Virus record (IMG/VR): IMGVR_UViG_3300025927_000028
Location: 1 to 23,725 of that record
From: a virus
Reading direction: 5' to 3' (one strand)
Length of the DNA stretch: 23,725 bases
The notes beneath the pieces were generated by a model that was not told the origin of the DNA, did no database searches, and saw only the letters and a list, made by a program, of their open reading frames with translations. Within the stretch, counting starts at the first letter, position 1. Each line of letters opens with the position of its first letter. Of the stretch, positions 23,723 to 23,725 are shown piece by piece. The translations under genes were made by a program, and so were the position numbers.

Positions 23723-23725
23723 AGG

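Overview
The window is a block of late structural and packaging genes from a long-tailed (siphovirus-type) double-stranded DNA phage. It is shown in reverse orientation: every gene I accept is on the minus strand, so transcription runs from base 23725 towards base 1. I see no integrase, attachment site, tRNA, CRISPR array or insertion sequence. The protein families, the GC-rich codons of the capsid and tail-tube genes, the collagen-like fibre and the Gp37-like tail protein together suggest an actinobacterial host (Rhodococcus, Gordonia or Streptomyces type). The host is an inference and cannot be fixed from the sequence.

Layout in transcription order. (1) 23650-21368, accessory and pre-terminase genes: an endonuclease/exonuclease/phosphatase-fold protein, a DUF6527-like protein, a coiled-coil protein (possible small terminase subunit), an HNH nuclease and a Cys/His lysin-like protein with an EF-hand-like loop. 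(2) 21320-18331, a Lys/Ala-rich small protein, a gp6-like head-tail connector, and a tightly coupled set of likely receptor-binding genes: a beta-sandwich protein, a collagen-like fibre, a small virion protein and a LamG-fold protein. (3) 18317-11131, packaging and head: a protein with two HHG(V/I)KGQKWGVR motifs, large terminase, portal, a 202-aa scaffold-like protein, and one ORF joining prohead protease, acidic linker, HK97-fold capsid protein and an Ig-like domain. (4) 11118-9054, neck and tail tube: head-closure-like protein, tail terminator, tail tube protein with a matching Ig-like domain, tail assembly chaperone. (5) 9042-1, tail tip: a second tube-like protein fused through a glycine linker to a large beta-rich region, an unknown protein, a small membrane protein, an HK97 gp10-like protein, tape measure, distal tail protein and a Gp37-like protein cut by the window edge.

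Genes are packed with 1-11 nt overlaps or gaps mostly under 50 nt, and there is no gene-free stretch over 300 bases. Many starts are decided by clear Shine-Dalgarno sequences; several are GTG (GTGA overlaps) and one is TTG. The most interesting points are the tube paralogue fusion, the Ig-like domain shared by capsid and tube, short motifs shared between the protease-capsid ORF and two neighbouring proteins that look like an assembly or cleavage code, and the placement of a connector and receptor-binding genes upstream of terminase.
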